A stretch of DNA of 64,000 bases from Chitinophagaceae bacterium (GCA_947454155.1 CANGIT010000003.1:62001-126000); one strand, 5' to 3'. Counted from the first letter of the stretch, positions 34,188 through 43,816 are shown. Translations and numbers: made by a program. The notes: generated by a model not told the origin, from the letters alone.

Positions 34188-36248
34188 ATGGCATTACCTA
34201 ATGATATTTTGCTGAAAGCCTATCGAATGATGTGTACCGCTAAGGCTATGGCTGACGCTTATGAGTCCAATCGACAAATCTGCAAGTATGTGCACAGTAC
34301 TTCCAGAGGACATGAAGCCATTCAACTGGCCACTGCTTTTCATTTACAGCCATTTGATTACGTCAGTCCCTATTACCGCGATGAAAGCATCATGCTTGGA
34401 TTGGGCTTTGAACCTTATCAGTTGATGTTGCAACTGCTGGCCAAGGGCGAAGACATTTTCACAGGAGGCCGCGCCTATTACAACCATCCCAATTACAGAG
34501 GTGGGCACAACAAGCCAACCATCATACATCAAAGCAGTGCCACCGGCATGCAGGCAATTCCCACCACCGGTGTTGCGCAGGGCATCAAATATCTCGAACA
34601 GATCCATCATTCATCAGTCAGCGGCGTTTCACCAGTTGTAATTTGTTCGCTGGGAGACGCTTCTGTTACAGAAGGTGAAGTAAGTGAGGCTTTTCAATTT
34701 GCCGCTTTGCATCAGTTGCCCATCATTTATCTTGTGCAGGACAATGATTGGGGTATCAGTGTTACATCATCGGAAGCCAGAACCACAAACGCGTATGAAT
34801 TCATCGAGGGATTCAAAGGCATCAACAGGATCAGCATCGACGGCACCGATTTCGATTCCTGCTACAACACCATGCAGGAAGTGATGGCCGAAGTAAGAGG
34901 CAAACGACAACCCTGGCTGGTGCATGCCAAAGTTCCATTGCTTGGTCATCATACCAGTGGCGTAAGAAGAGAGTTTTATCGAAAAGACGATGAACTTTCT
35001 GCATCATACGAAAGAGATCCTTGGCCTTTATTAAGAAATAAATTACTCACAGCCGGCATCAGTGAAAATGAATTGAATGCTATCGAAATACAAGCCGGAC
35101 AACTTGTACAAAACGATTTTGAAAAAGCGGTGAAGTCGCCAGAACCCGACCCTTTGAAAGTGTCGGATTTTGTTTTTGCTCCTCCAGCTGTTACAGCAGA
35201 AAAAGGCCAACGCGAGCCTTTGCATAAAGAAAAAGTGTTGATGGTGGATGCGGCGCTATTCGCCATTCGTGAAATCATGGAAGAATATCCGGAAGCCATT
35301 TTATATGGTCAGGATGTGGGCAAGCGACTGGGTGGTGTTTTTCGTGAAGCAGCCACCTTGGCCGACCAGTTTGGCGACCATCGTGTTTTCAATACGGCCA
35401 TTCAGGAAGCTTACATCATTGGCTCCACTGTAGGCATGAGTGCCGTGGGTGTAAAACCCATTGTGGAAGTGCAATTCGCAGATTATATCTACCCCGGATT
35501 CAACCAGCTGGTGACAGAAATTTCAAAAAGCTCTTATCTCAGCTGCGGAAAATTTCCGGTGCAAACCCTGATCCGTGTGCCCATCGGAGCCTATGGCGGT
35601 GGCGGTCCCTATCATAGTGGAAGCGTGGAAAGCACTTTGCTTACCATCAAAGGCATCAAAGTGGTTTATCCATCCAATGCCGCAGACATGAAAGGATTGA
35701 TGAAGTCGGCTTTTTTGGATCCCAATCCTGTAGTGATGCTCGAACACAAAGGGCTCTATTGGAGCAAAGTGGCGGGTACCGAAGACGCCAAATGCACTGA
35801 ACCCGACAGCGACTACAGCATACCCTTAGGTAAAGGACGTATAGTTCTTGAAGCACAGCAGGAGAAAACAGATCATGGCGAAAGCTGCTGCATCATCACA
35901 TATGGCATGGGCGTTTATTGGTCTAAGGCAGCGGCTAAAAAATTTGAAGGCCAAGTGGAAATCATCGACCTCCGTACATTATATCCTTTGGATGAAGCAT
36001 TGATATATACTACAGTAAAAAAACACGGCAAATGTCTGGTTGTAACAGAAGAGCAACAAAACAACTCTTTTGCGGAAGCGCTTGCAGGACGTATATCCCA
36101 TCAATGCTTCAAATACCTTGATGCTCCTGTTGAAGTTATTGGCGCCTTGAATTTACCAGCAGTTCCGATGAACCTATTGCTGGAACAGGCCATGTTGCCC
36201 AATGCCGATAAAGTAGCCGACAGATTAAATGGATTGTTGGAGAATTAA
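34188..36248 (+). CDS. Fused alpha/beta E1 component of a branched-chain 2-oxoacid dehydrogenase
   Basis: The 686-residue protein fuses both E1 subunits. The alpha part (1 to about 335) has the TPP motif GDASVTEGEVSEAFQFAALH ending in DNDWGIS, and the beta part (about 350-686) has EEYPEAILYGQDVGKRLGG, QEAYIIGSTVGMSAVG and VEVQFADYIYPGFNQ. It decarboxylates branched-chain 2-oxoacids (or pyruvate) and passes the acyl group to E2 lipoate. Such fusions are common in Bacteroidota. No E2 or E3 gene is nearby. Substrate specificity is not certain. Confidence 0.93.
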   Translation: MALPNDILLKAYRMMCTAKAMADAYESNRQICKYVHSTSRGHEAIQLATAFHLQPFDYVSPYYRDESIMLGLGFEPYQLMLQLLAKGEDIFTGGRAYYNHPNYRGGHNKPTIIHQSSATGMQAIPTTGVAQGIKYLEQIHHSSVSGVSPVVICSLGDASVTEGEVSEAFQFAALHQLPIIYLVQDNDWGISVTSSEARTTNAYEFIEGFKGINRISIDGTDFDSCYNTMQEVMAEVRGKRQPWLVHAKVPLLGHHTSGVRREFYRKDDELSASYERDPWPLLRNKLLTAGISENELNAIEIQAGQLVQNDFEKAVKSPEPDPLKVSDFVFAPPAVTAEKGQREPLHKEKVLMVDAALFAIREIMEEYPEAILYGQDVGKRLGGVFREAATLADQFGDHRVFNTAIQEAYIIGSTVGMSAVGVKPIVEVQFADYIYPGFNQLVTEISKSSYLSCGKFPVQTLIRVPIGAYGGGGPYHSGSVESTLLTIKGIKVVYPSNAADMKGLMKSAFLDPNPVVMLEHKGLYWSKVAGTEDAKCTEPDSDYSIPLGKGRIVLEAQQEKTDHGESCCIITYGMGVYWSKAAAKKFEGQVEIIDLRTLYPLDEALIYTTVKKHGKCLVVTEEQQNNSFAEALAGRISHQCFKYLDAPVEVIGALNLPAVPMNLLLEQAMLPNADKVADRLNGLLEN

Positions 36249-36253
36249 ACCTC

Positions 36254-36910
36254 TCAAAGATTTTCCATTCTGCCATCTTTCATATGCAACACACGATCGC
36301 TCATGCGGGCGAGATCTTCATTGTGGGTGACAATCAGAAAAGTTTGCTGGTAGAGGTTTCTTAATCTGATGAACAATTGATGCATATCATTGGCATTGGC
36401 CGAATCGAGGTTACCCGTGGGCTCATCAGCCATGATGATGGCCGGCTCATTGATCAGCGCCCTGGCTACTGCCACCCGCTGCTGCTCTCCCCCCGAAAGG
36501 GCATTAGGTTTATTATCCAGCCTGTGCGACAATCCCAACTCTTCTAATAACATTTTTGCTCTTTGTGACGTAGCATTTCGGTTACGCCCTCCTATCCAAC
36601 CCGGAATGCAAACATTTTCCAGTGCAGTGAATTCAGGCAAAAGATGATGAAACTGAAAGATGAAGCCAATGTTATTATTTCTGAATGCGGCCAGTGATTT
36701 GGAACTCAAATTATCTATACGTTGACCATTAATGGAAAGTTCACCCGAATCGGGTTTGTCGAGTGTACCTAAAATATGCAGTAATGTGCTTTTACCCGCA
36801 CCCGAAGCGCCAGTGATACTTACAATCTCACCTTTTTGGATATGGACATCCACACCTTTCAGCACTTGAACCGAACCGTAATTTTTTAGAATCTGATGGC
36901 CTGATAACAT
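36254..36910 (-). CDS. ABC transporter ATP-binding protein (LolD type)
   Basis: The 218-residue ATPase has Walker A GASGAGKST, Q-loop FQFHHLLPEF, signature LSGGEQQRVAVARAL, Walker [15 protein letters not shown] and an H-loop VTHNE. The FHHLLPEFTALENV segment is typical of LolD, which powers lipoprotein release from the inner membrane with LolC/E permeases. No permease is adjacent. It is convergent with the E1 gene, whose stop is 5 bp away. Confidence 0.92.
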   Translation of the reverse strand: MLSGHQILKNYGSVQVLKGVDVHIQKGEIVSITGASGAGKSTLLHILGTLDKPDSGELSINGQRIDNLSSKSLAAFRNNNIGFIFQFHHLLPEFTALENVCIPGWIGGRNRNATSQRAKMLLEELGLSHRLDNKPNALSGGEQQRVAVARALINEPAIIMADEPTGNLDSANANDMHQLFIRLRNLYQQTFLIVTHNEDLARMSDRVLHMKDGRMENL

Positions 36911-36983
36911 GCAATAAAAATAATGATTTATACACTTACAATGTTAATAAATAGCTTGAAACGGACATAATGCCAAAAACATA

Positions 36984-37014
36984 TTTGGTAGATTCGCGGT
37001 AACTTTTACATTTG
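36984..37014 (+). promoter_or_regulatory. Full consensus Bacteroidota promoter
   Basis: TTTG (36984-36987) is followed by 19 bp and then TACATTTG (37007-37014). It agrees with TTTG-N19-TAnnTTTG at every consensus position. Transcription would begin shortly before the DUF2795 gene at 37038. Confidence 0.75.
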
Positions 37015-37037
37015 CAGAAAATAAACCCTTTTAGAAA

Positions 37038-37259
37038 ATGTTTTGGACACTCGAATTAGCCTCACATCTGGAAGATGCTCCATGGCCAGCTACCAAAGAC
37101 GAATTGATTGATTACAGCATTCGCAGCGGTGCGCCCATTGAAGTAATTGAAAACTTGCAAGAGTTGGAAGACGAAGGAGAGATTTATGAAGGCCTCGAAG
37201 ACATCTGGCCAGATTATCCCAGCCAGGAAGATTTCTTCTTCAATGAAGATGAGTACTAA
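37038..37259 (+). CDS. DUF2795 family small protein
   Basis: The 73-residue acidic protein contains the family's core WPATKDELIDYSIRSGAPIE, then ENLQELEDEGEIYEG, and ends IWPDYP...DFFFNEDEY. It is highly conserved across Bacteroidota, but its function is unknown. It has no signal peptide or membrane segment, so it is cytoplasmic. A full-consensus promoter lies 24 bp upstream and a terminator 16 bp downstream, which suggests a strongly and separately expressed gene. Confidence 0.92.
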   Translation: MFWTLELASHLEDAPWPATKDELIDYSIRSGAPIEVIENLQELEDEGEIYEGLEDIWPDYPSQEDFFFNEDEY

Positions 37260-37274
37260 AAAGCAACATCATTC

Positions 37275-37301
37275 AACCGTTCCTTACCGAACGGTTTTTT
37301 T
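37275..37301. terminator. Intrinsic terminator after DUF2795
   Basis: AACCGTTC-CTTACC-GAACGGTT forms an 8-bp stem followed by T on the + strand. It overlaps the stop region of the convergent SemiSWEET gene. Confidence 0.75.
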
Positions 37302-37572
37302 ATTCCACTTCTTTCCTGGTTTGATATTTTAGCTTAAAGAAAAGCATCACTACCGACAGCAGACAAATAAAGGCATTGCATAAGATAACCGGCCAAATTC
37401 CTTTTAGCAGACCATAAGCAACCCAAATAAGGGTACTGACAAATACGATCAAAATCATGTAGATGTTCAGGTCATTGACCTGTTTCGTTTTCCAGATCTG
37501 ATAGACTTGCGGAATAAATGTAAGACTGCTGATCAATGCGCCTGTATGACCGATGATTTCTACTTGATCCAT
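37300..37572 (-). CDS. SemiSWEET-type sugar transporter
   Basis: The 90-residue protein is a single three-helix bundle (MtN3/saliva/PQ-loop fold) with the motif FIPQVYQIWKTKQVNDLN after helix 1, and helices at about 8-25, 38-56 and 62-80. SemiSWEETs dimerise to form a passive sugar channel in the inner membrane. Its ligand cannot be told. It lies after the fabI terminator on the same strand. Confidence 0.93.
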   Translation of the reverse strand: MDQVEIIGHTGALISSLTFIPQVYQIWKTKQVNDLNIYMILIVFVSTLIWVAYGLLKGIWPVILCNAFICLLSVVMLFFKLKYQTRKEVE

Positions 37573-37593
37573 AAAATTGAATGTTTTTCAATT

Positions 37594-37625
37594 AAAAAAG
37601 CTGCGAAAAAATGAATCGCAGCTTT
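37594..37625 (-). terminator. Intrinsic terminator after fabI
   Basis: On the − strand, AAAGCTGCGA (37625-37616) pairs with TCGCAGCTTT (37606-37597), followed by T to 37594. It separates fabI from the SemiSWEET gene. Confidence 0.75.
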
Positions 37626-37658
37626 GATATAATAAAGGTTGTCATCGCCGGTGTGGAA

Positions 37659-38471
37659 TTATTTTTCCATTTGCTCAATGACTGCGTTGGTAACGCCAGT
37701 AAAAGAGAATCCACCGTCATGGAAAAGATTCTGCATGGTCACCATTTTAGTCATGTCACTGAACATCACCACGATGTAATTGGCACAATCTTCAGCGGTG
37801 GCATTACCCAAAGGACTCATTTTTTCGGCGTAGTTGATGAAGCCGTCGAAACCTTTCACGCCGCTGCCTGCGGTGGTTTTGGTAGGTGATTGCGAAATCG
37901 TATTGACACGAACATGTTTTTTCACGCCATAATGATAGCCGAAGCTACGGGCCACACTTTCAAGCAAAGACTTGGCATCGGCCATTTCGTTGTAATCAGG
38001 AAAAACACGCTGTGCGGCTATATAGCTGAGGGCGATCACACTGCCCCAATCGTTGATGGCATCTTTTTTCATGCAGGTGGCCAATACGCGATGCAAACTC
38101 ATCGAAGAGATTTCGAAAGTTTTGAGATTGTGCGCATAATCGATTTCGGTATAGTGCTTGCCTTTCCTTACGTTCAAACTCATGCCGATGGAGTGGAGAA
38201 TGAAATCGAATCCACCACCAAAATGTTCCATTGATTTGGTGATGAGATTTTCCACGTCATCGCCATTGCTCACATCACAGGGAATCACCGGGGCGCCAAT
38301 TTTTTCGGCCAGCTTGTTGATTTCTCCCATACGCATGGCCACCGGAGCATTGGTGAGCACGATATCTGCACCTTCTTCGTGACACTTGATTGCAGTGATC
38401 CAGGCGATTGATTTTTCGTCGAGAGCACCGAATATGATTCCTTTCTTTCCTTTGAGCAGTTGATGTGACAT
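37659..38471 (-). CDS. fabI: Enoyl-[acyl-carrier-protein] reductase (NADH)
   Basis: The 270-residue SDR-type FabI begins GKKGIIFGALDEKSIAW. It has the GFDFILHSIG strand and the catalytic pattern Y-x6-K in YNEMADAKSLLESVARSFG, and ends with the substrate-loop region KGFDGFINYAEKMSPLGN and FHDGGFSFTGV. It performs the last reduction of each fatty-acid elongation cycle and is the known triclosan target family. It lies downstream of recN on the same strand, with 71 bp between. Confidence 0.95.
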   Translation of the reverse strand: MSHQLLKGKKGIIFGALDEKSIAWITAIKCHEEGADIVLTNAPVAMRMGEINKLAEKIGAPVIPCDVSNGDDVENLITKSMEHFGGGFDFILHSIGMSLNVRKGKHYTEIDYAHNLKTFEISSMSLHRVLATCMKKDAINDWGSVIALSYIAAQRVFPDYNEMADAKSLLESVARSFGYHYGVKKHVRVNTISQSPTKTTAGSGVKGFDGFINYAEKMSPLGNATAEDCANYIVVMFSDMTKMVTMQNLFHDGGFSFTGVTNAVIEQMEK

Positions 38472-38542
38472 AGTGGGTTTGTTTTATTTATTGGTGAGCA
38501 AAAATAAATCTTAATGCTGAAAAACCGCGTGCCGATTATTCT

Positions 38543-40198
38543 TTAGTTCGACACCATTTCCCTGGCATTTTCGAGTGCAGCCGCAGATGGCTTTTCTCCA
38601 CTGAGCATTTGAGCGATAGTGACGATTCTTTCGTTGGTGTTAAGCGTGCGTATGGCTGTTTTGATCTTGTCGTTTTGAATTTCTTTGTAAACAAAGAAAT
38701 GAGTGCTGGCTTTGGCTGCAATTTGAGGCTGATGGGTAATGGCAATCAGCTGATGATGCTCAGCTAATGCTTTCATGATGATGCCCACCTGACGGGCTGC
38801 TTCGCCGCTGATGCCGGTATCGATCTCATCAAAAATCAAGGTAGGTAGTTCGAGTCGGCTGGCTACTAGTGATTTCATACTCAACATCAAACGGCTCAAT
38901 TCACCACCACTGGCCACTTTACCCAAGGCTTTGAATTTTCCGCTTTTGTTGGCATCAAACAGAAAATCGATGCGATCGGCACCCGTTTCCCTTAATGGCG
39001 CAGGTGTAATATTGATTTTCAATCTGGCATTGGGCATCCCCACCTGTACCAGCAAAGCATTTACTTTTTTTACAAAATCATCCACAACAGATTTTCTTCT
39101 GTCGGTAAGTATTGTAGACGATTCATTGCAAGCGGCCAGTAAACGAGAAGTTGTTTCCTCCAATAAAGCCAATTGCACTTCGGCATTGGAGTAGCTGTTG
39201 AGATTTTGTTGTAATTCTTCCTGAATTTTCAACAACGCTGAAGTGGAATTGACCCCATGCTTTTTGAGTAACTTATAACCGGCAGCAATTCTATCGTTCA
39301 CTACTTGTATACGCTCGGCATCATAACGTATGTTCGATTCTATGGCTTCAAGATCTTCTGCTATATCTTTCATTTCAATCGTCACGCCAAGTAATCTTTC
39401 GGCCAATGCGCCTATGCTGAGATGATATTCCTGTAAAGGTTTCAATTTCTGATGCAAGGATTTTACTTGCTGTACCAAGGGTTGATCCGTATTGTTAAGT
39501 ACAAAGTAGATGGCAGAAAGTTGCTGCTTGATATTTTCGGCATCACTCAGCATTTTGAGTTCGGCATCCAGTTGTTCGAGTTCATTTTCTTTTAAGTTCA
39601 ATGCCTCCAGTTCTTCAAAAAGAAAACGATGATAATCCAATTCCTTGTTGGCCTTGTCTTGTGCTTCTTGCAAGGCCAGCAACTCATGCCTTACCGTTGT
39701 ATATTCCTGAAATAATTTACCATGCTGTTCAAGCTGCGTATGATTCTGAGCCATAGCATCCAAAACGGCAAGCTGAAATTCTTCGGTATTGATATCGAGC
39801 GTGTCAAATTGCTGATGAAGATCCACAAGATGAACACTGAGTTGTTTGACCTGCGACAAATTCACAGGCGTGTCGTTGATGAAACTTCTGGATTTACCGT
39901 TGGCATTGATTTCCCTTCTGATCACCACCTCTGCTTCAATGTCTAGATCGTGTCGGTTAAAAAAATCGAGAATGAATTGATTTTGTGACAAAGAAAAAAC
40001 GCCTTCAACCGTGCATTTTTTTTGGGCATCCATCAACACACTGCTATCCGCCCTTTGCCCCAAAATGAGGTTGAGTGCTCCCATAAGAATACTTTTACCT
40101 GCGCCGGTTTCGCCGGTGATGATATTTAATCCACCTGCAAAATCAACACTTAATTCGTCGATGATGGCATAGTTCTGTATGTGGAGTCTTTGTAACAT
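38543..40198 (-). CDS. recN: DNA repair protein RecN
   Basis: The start was set at ATG 40196-40198 (MLQRLHIQNYAIIDEL), giving 551 residues. An SMC-like ATPase: Walker A GETGAGKS at residues 29-36, a central coiled coil (about 150-350), the signature ASGGELSRLMLSMKSL, Walker B PTLIFDEIDTGISGEAA, and ITHQPQIAAKA. RecN helps hold and repair DNA double-strand breaks with RecA. The longer upstream frame runs into the terminator of the zinc-ribbon gene and was rejected. Confidence 0.96.
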   Translation of the reverse strand: MLQRLHIQNYAIIDELSVDFAGGLNIITGETGAGKSILMGALNLILGQRADSSVLMDAQKKCTVEGVFSLSQNQFILDFFNRHDLDIEAEVVIRREINANGKSRSFINDTPVNLSQVKQLSVHLVDLHQQFDTLDINTEEFQLAVLDAMAQNHTQLEQHGKLFQEYTTVRHELLALQEAQDKANKELDYHRFLFEELEALNLKENELEQLDAELKMLSDAENIKQQLSAIYFVLNNTDQPLVQQVKSLHQKLKPLQEYHLSIGALAERLLGVTIEMKDIAEDLEAIESNIRYDAERIQVVNDRIAAGYKLLKKHGVNSTSALLKIQEELQQNLNSYSNAEVQLALLEETTSRLLAACNESSTILTDRRKSVVDDFVKKVNALLVQVGMPNARLKINITPAPLRETGADRIDFLFDANKSGKFKALGKVASGGELSRLMLSMKSLVASRLELPTLIFDEIDTGISGEAARQVGIIMKALAEHHQLIAITHQPQIAAKASTHFFVYKEIQNDKIKTAIRTLNTNERIVTIAQMLSGEKPSAAALENAREMVSN

Positions 40199-40215
40199 GG
40201 GGAGGCAAATTACAT

Positions 40216-40243
40216 AAAAAAGCCTTGGCGATGAGGCCAAGGC
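40216..40243 (-). terminator. Intrinsic terminator after the zinc-ribbon gene
   Basis: On the − strand, GCCTTGGC-CTCATC-GCCAAGGC forms an 8-bp stem followed by six T (40221-40216), 18 bp before the recN start. Confidence 0.8.
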
Positions 40244-40264
40244 AGATAAAATAAATTAAGTAGC

Positions 40265-41020
40265 TTATTTCACTTCTACAGCGTCGTTCAAATCTGCATC
40301 CACCAGAATTCTTCCGCAGTTTTCGCACACCATGATTTTTTTGCGGAGTTTGATTTCGCTTTGTTTTTGGGGTGGGATGGCATGGAAGCAACCACCGCAG
40401 CTGTCTCTTTCAATGGGCACAACAGCCAAACCATTACGATAATTTTTGCGGATACGGTCGTAACCGGTCAGCAGGCGTTCGTCTGCTTGAATACGCGCTT
40501 TCTGTGCCGATTCATTGTAATGCGTTTCCTCTTTTTCAGTTTCGTTGATGATTTTTTCGAGCTCCGCTTTTTTACCGGCCAGGTTAGCTTCTTTGGTCGC
40601 TACATTTTTCTTGGCGGCATCCAGCTGACGAACTTTATCTGCAATTTCTTCGGTGGCGTCTTTGATATGTTTTTCACAAAGCTTCTCTTCGAGTTGTTGC
40701 ATTTCAATTTCTTTATTGATGGCTTCAAACTCGCGATTGTTCTTTACGTTTTCGCTTTGCTTGTCGTATTTTTTAATCAGGGCCTGCGCTTCCTTGATAC
40801 CTTCTTCTTTTTGCTGAATGAATTCCTGGATGCCGTTGATCTCTTCTTCAATGCGGGTTTGACGGGCATGCAGACCTTCAATCTCATCTTCCAGATCTTT
40901 CACTTCAATAGGTAATTCACCTTTGAGAATCTGAATTTCATCGAGCTTACTGTCGATTTTTTGTAAACGAACCAATGAAGATAATTTCTCTTCAACCGAA
41001 AATTCTTTTACTGCGGCCAT
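40265..41020 (-). CDS. Coiled-coil protein with C4 zinc ribbon (zf-RING_7/CdsZ-like)
   Basis: The 251-residue protein is an almost continuous coiled coil from about 15 to 185 (heptads rich in E, K, L, I), then a C4 zinc ribbon in CGGCFHAIPP and CENCGRIL (about 205-240). It has no signal peptide. Related proteins are found beside nif3 genes in many bacteria and have been studied in Chlamydia (CdsZ) and Helicobacter (HP0958), where they help flagellar or secretion functions. Its role here is unknown. It lies 63 bp downstream of nif3. Confidence 0.88.
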   Translation of the reverse strand: MAAVKEFSVEEKLSSLVRLQKIDSKLDEIQILKGELPIEVKDLEDEIEGLHARQTRIEEEINGIQEFIQQKEEGIKEAQALIKKYDKQSENVKNNREFEAINKEIEMQQLEEKLCEKHIKDATEEIADKVRQLDAAKKNVATKEANLAGKKAELEKIINETEKEETHYNESAQKARIQADERLLTGYDRIRKNYRNGLAVVPIERDSCGGCFHAIPPQKQSEIKLRKKIMVCENCGRILVDADLNDAVEVK

Positions 41021-41083
41021 AATGTTGATATATTTTTTCGTTTGCGGGATGAACAGTTTCCGTATGATTTGCTCTTCAAATCT

Positions 41084-42181
41084 TTAGAGAAAATATTGAA
41101 CGGGATTGGTGTTCACCTCGGATTTAAGGAGTGCGAAGTTAGGGAATTTTTGCCTTAAAACATCAGCAAAAAGGTCAATTGTGTACCGTTCGCTTTCAAA
41201 ATGTCCAATATCCGCCAAAATCAGTCGACCTTCAGCGTCAAAAAACTCATGATATTTCACATCTGCGGTTATCAACATGTCCGCCCCTTGCGCAATCGCG
41301 GTTTTGGTGAGAAAGCTGCCGGCGCCGCCGCAAATAGCCAGTTTTTTGATCTTTTTACCGGTAAATGGCGTGTGACGGATCACTTGTAAACCAAAGACGG
41401 ACTTTATTTTTTCCATGGCATCCCTTTCGTAAAGCGCTTCTTGCCACTCACCTATTATTCCTGCTCCGGTTTGCTGATTGATATTTTCCAGCGAGGTGAT
41501 TTCATAAGCCACTTCCTCGTAAGGATGAGCATCCTTCATAGCATTCAACACCTTGTTTTTAAGCCAAATTGGAAAAATCATCTCAATTTTGGTCTCTTTC
41601 TCGGTATGTCTGTCGCCCAATGAACCAACAAAAGGTTGGGCCCCATCTTCAGGCTTGAAACTGCCTATTCCTTCCGATACAAAGCTGCATTCGCTGTAAT
41701 TACCGATGTGGCCAGCCCCGGCCTCAAAAAGCGTATTCTCCATTTGGGCCACATGGTTTTGTGGAATATAGAGTTGCAATTTGCAAATCAATCCAGCTTT
41801 TGGCGCTAAAATTCGGCGATGGATCAACTCCAGCTTATCAGCCATTTTACCATTCACACCATGAATTACATTATCGATGTTGGTATGAGAAGCGTAAATG
41901 GCGATATCATTTTTAATAGCAGCGATGATGGCCCTTTCCACATAATTTTTGCCATTGAACTTTTTCAACCCTTTGAAAACAATGGGATGATGAGCAATAA
42001 TTAGATTGCAATTTCTCCGAATGGCCTCTTGCACTACTTCATCTGTAGCGTCAAGGCTGAGCAAAACGCCAGTACAGGCAGATGAAGCATTCCCAGTAAT
42101 CAGACCTGCATTATCGTAGTCTTCCTGCAAATGCAAAGGGGCAAATTTTTCAAGCGCTGAAATGATTTCTCCTATTGTCAT
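41084..42181 (-). CDS. Nif3-like dinuclear metal centre protein
   Basis: The 365-residue protein has the Nif3/DUF34 hallmarks: DNAGLITG, LLSLDATDEVVQEA, IAHHPIVFKGLKK and the C-terminal KLAICGGAGSFL...ADMLITADVKYHEFFDA and DIGHFESER. Conserved His/Asp/Glu residues bind two metals. The insert in the middle (about 125-230) is the PII-like domain found in long members. It has been linked to GTP cyclohydrolase I-like activity, but the biological role is unclear. It forms a two-gene unit with the zinc-ribbon gene. Confidence 0.93.
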   Translation of the reverse strand: MTIGEIISALEKFAPLHLQEDYDNAGLITGNASSACTGVLLSLDATDEVVQEAIRRNCNLIIAHHPIVFKGLKKFNGKNYVERAIIAAIKNDIAIYASHTNIDNVIHGVNGKMADKLELIHRRILAPKAGLICKLQLYIPQNHVAQMENTLFEAGAGHIGNYSECSFVSEGIGSFKPEDGAQPFVGSLGDRHTEKETKIEMIFPIWLKNKVLNAMKDAHPYEEVAYEITSLENINQQTGAGIIGEWQEALYERDAMEKIKSVFGLQVIRHTPFTGKKIKKLAICGGAGSFLTKTAIAQGADMLITADVKYHEFFDAEGRLILADIGHFESERYTIDLFADVLRQKFPNFALLKSEVNTNPVQYFL

Positions 42182-42303
42182 GGATTAAAAATAGTTTTTT
42201 TTCAGGAGAGAGACATTAATTTGCACCAACTGCGAGAATTAGTCCGACCCAATCCTCTTTAATACAATAAAGGACTTTACCGCAAAAGCAGTTGCCTCAA
42301 TAC

Positions 42304-43806
42304 ATGAATGCAAATCATACAAAATACAGCGAATACGAACTGCTGATGAAGCGGTTGGCAGACCTCAAATATGCCGGAGCAGTTTTGCAATGGGATCAGG
42401 AAACCTATCTGCCTGCAAAAGGCAATGAACACAGAGGGCAGCAACTGGCCACATTAAGTGAAATGGCCCATGAGCTGTTCACCTCCGAAAAAACCGGCGA
42501 CTTGCTGAATATTTTGCTGCATCAGCAAAATCATTTACATGCCGCACAACGCAGGAATCTGGAACTGACCCTGGAAGATTATGACAGAAACAAAAAACTG
42601 CCATCGGCGTTTGTGAGAGCGCAAACAGAGGCGGTTCATGAGAGTTTTCATGCCTGGATCAAAGCCAGAAAAGAAAATGATTTCACTCATTTTTCAGCGC
42701 CCTTGCAAAAAGTAATTGAACTCAAAAGGCAAGAGGCTTCACTGCAAGGATTTGAACAGCATCCTTACGACGCACTCATGAATGAGTACGATCGCGGACT
42801 GACCGTGGCATTCACCGATCAGCTCTTTGCATCGCTGCGCCATAGTCTTTCGCCTATTCTGGAGCATGTAAGATCAAAGCCACAAATAGAGAATCATTTT
42901 CTGCATCAGCATTTCAACAAAGACAAACAATGGGCATTTGGCATGGAACTGCTGAATAGATTACATTTCGATTTCGAAGCCGGAAGACAAGACGTCAGCG
43001 AACATCCTTTTACCACCAACTTCAGCGCAAAGGATGTAAGAATTACCACCCGCATCGATGAAAATGATTTTGGCAATATGACCTGGAGCTGCATCCATGA
43101 ATGCGGGCACGGGCTCTATGAACAAGGATTACCCAACGAGCAATACGGCCTGCCTTTAGGCGAATATTGCAGCTTAAGCATACACGAAAGCCAGAGTCGA
43201 TTATGGGAGAATTGTATTGGCAGAAGCCTTGATTTCTGGAAAGGCAATTGGGACTTGGTGATGAAATATTTTTCAGAGGAATTGGACCAAGTTTCTGTAG
43301 AACAATTCTACAAAGGCATCAATCGAGTTACACCTTCTTTGATCAGAACTGAAGCCGATGAACTGACTTATCATTTTCATGTGATGATCCGATACGAAAT
43401 AGAAAAAAACCTGATAGAAGGCAATTTACAAGCTAAAGACATTCCGGCTGTGTGGAATGAATTATACGAAAATTATTTGGGCATCAAAGTACCCGACGAC
43501 AAAAACGGTTGTCTTCAGGATGTTCATTGGAGCCATGGCAGTTTTGGCTATTTTGCTACTTACAGCATTGGTAGTTTATATGCGGCCCAATTCTGGAAAA
43601 CAATGGGCAACGACCATCCAGCCCTACGCCATGATATCCAAAGAGGCTCAACCCATCTTGCCCATCAATGGTTGCAAAAACACATTTACCCCTATGGCAG
43701 ATATTATAACTCTGCGTCATTATGTAAAAAAGCAACTGGCGAAATACTGAACCCCGACTATTTTATTGCATATGCCAAACAAAAGTTTTCCGATATTTAT
43801 GCATAA
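42304..43806 (+). CDS. M32 family carboxypeptidase (carboxypeptidase Taq)
   Basis: The start was set at ATG 42304 (a TTG lies 12 bp upstream), giving 500 residues, the M32 length. It has the zinc site HECGH at residues 265-269 in WSCIHECGHGLYEQG, the ESQSRLWEN segment with the third ligand, and the GxSxGYFxxYSIGSLYAAQF block. It removes C-terminal residues from peptides in the cytoplasm. The gene is divergent from nif3, and its stop is just before the lipoprotein gene. Confidence 0.96.
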   Translation: MNANHTKYSEYELLMKRLADLKYAGAVLQWDQETYLPAKGNEHRGQQLATLSEMAHELFTSEKTGDLLNILLHQQNHLHAAQRRNLELTLEDYDRNKKLPSAFVRAQTEAVHESFHAWIKARKENDFTHFSAPLQKVIELKRQEASLQGFEQHPYDALMNEYDRGLTVAFTDQLFASLRHSLSPILEHVRSKPQIENHFLHQHFNKDKQWAFGMELLNRLHFDFEAGRQDVSEHPFTTNFSAKDVRITTRIDENDFGNMTWSCIHECGHGLYEQGLPNEQYGLPLGEYCSLSIHESQSRLWENCIGRSLDFWKGNWDLVMKYFSEELDQVSVEQFYKGINRVTPSLIRTEADELTYHFHVMIRYEIEKNLIEGNLQAKDIPAVWNELYENYLGIKVPDDKNGCLQDVHWSHGSFGYFATYSIGSLYAAQFWKTMGNDHPALRHDIQRGSTHLAHQWLQKHIYPYGRYYNSASLCKKATGEILNPDYFIAYAKQKFSDIYA

Positions 43807-43816
43807 TTTTTTAGGT

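Noticed and set aside
33524..34189. 221-codon open frame on the − strand opposite accC
   Set aside because: It is a shadow of the accC reading frame, with no start context or family motif.
40199..40240. Longer RecN start 14 codons upstream
   Set aside because: It reads through the terminator hairpin of the preceding gene; MLQRLHIQNYAIIDEL is the standard RecN start.
40361..40915. Phe-rich, membrane-like open frame opposite the zinc-ribbon coiled-coil gene
   Set aside because: The Phe/Leu-rich translation is the complement of Glu/Lys codons in the coiled coil. It is a known artefact.
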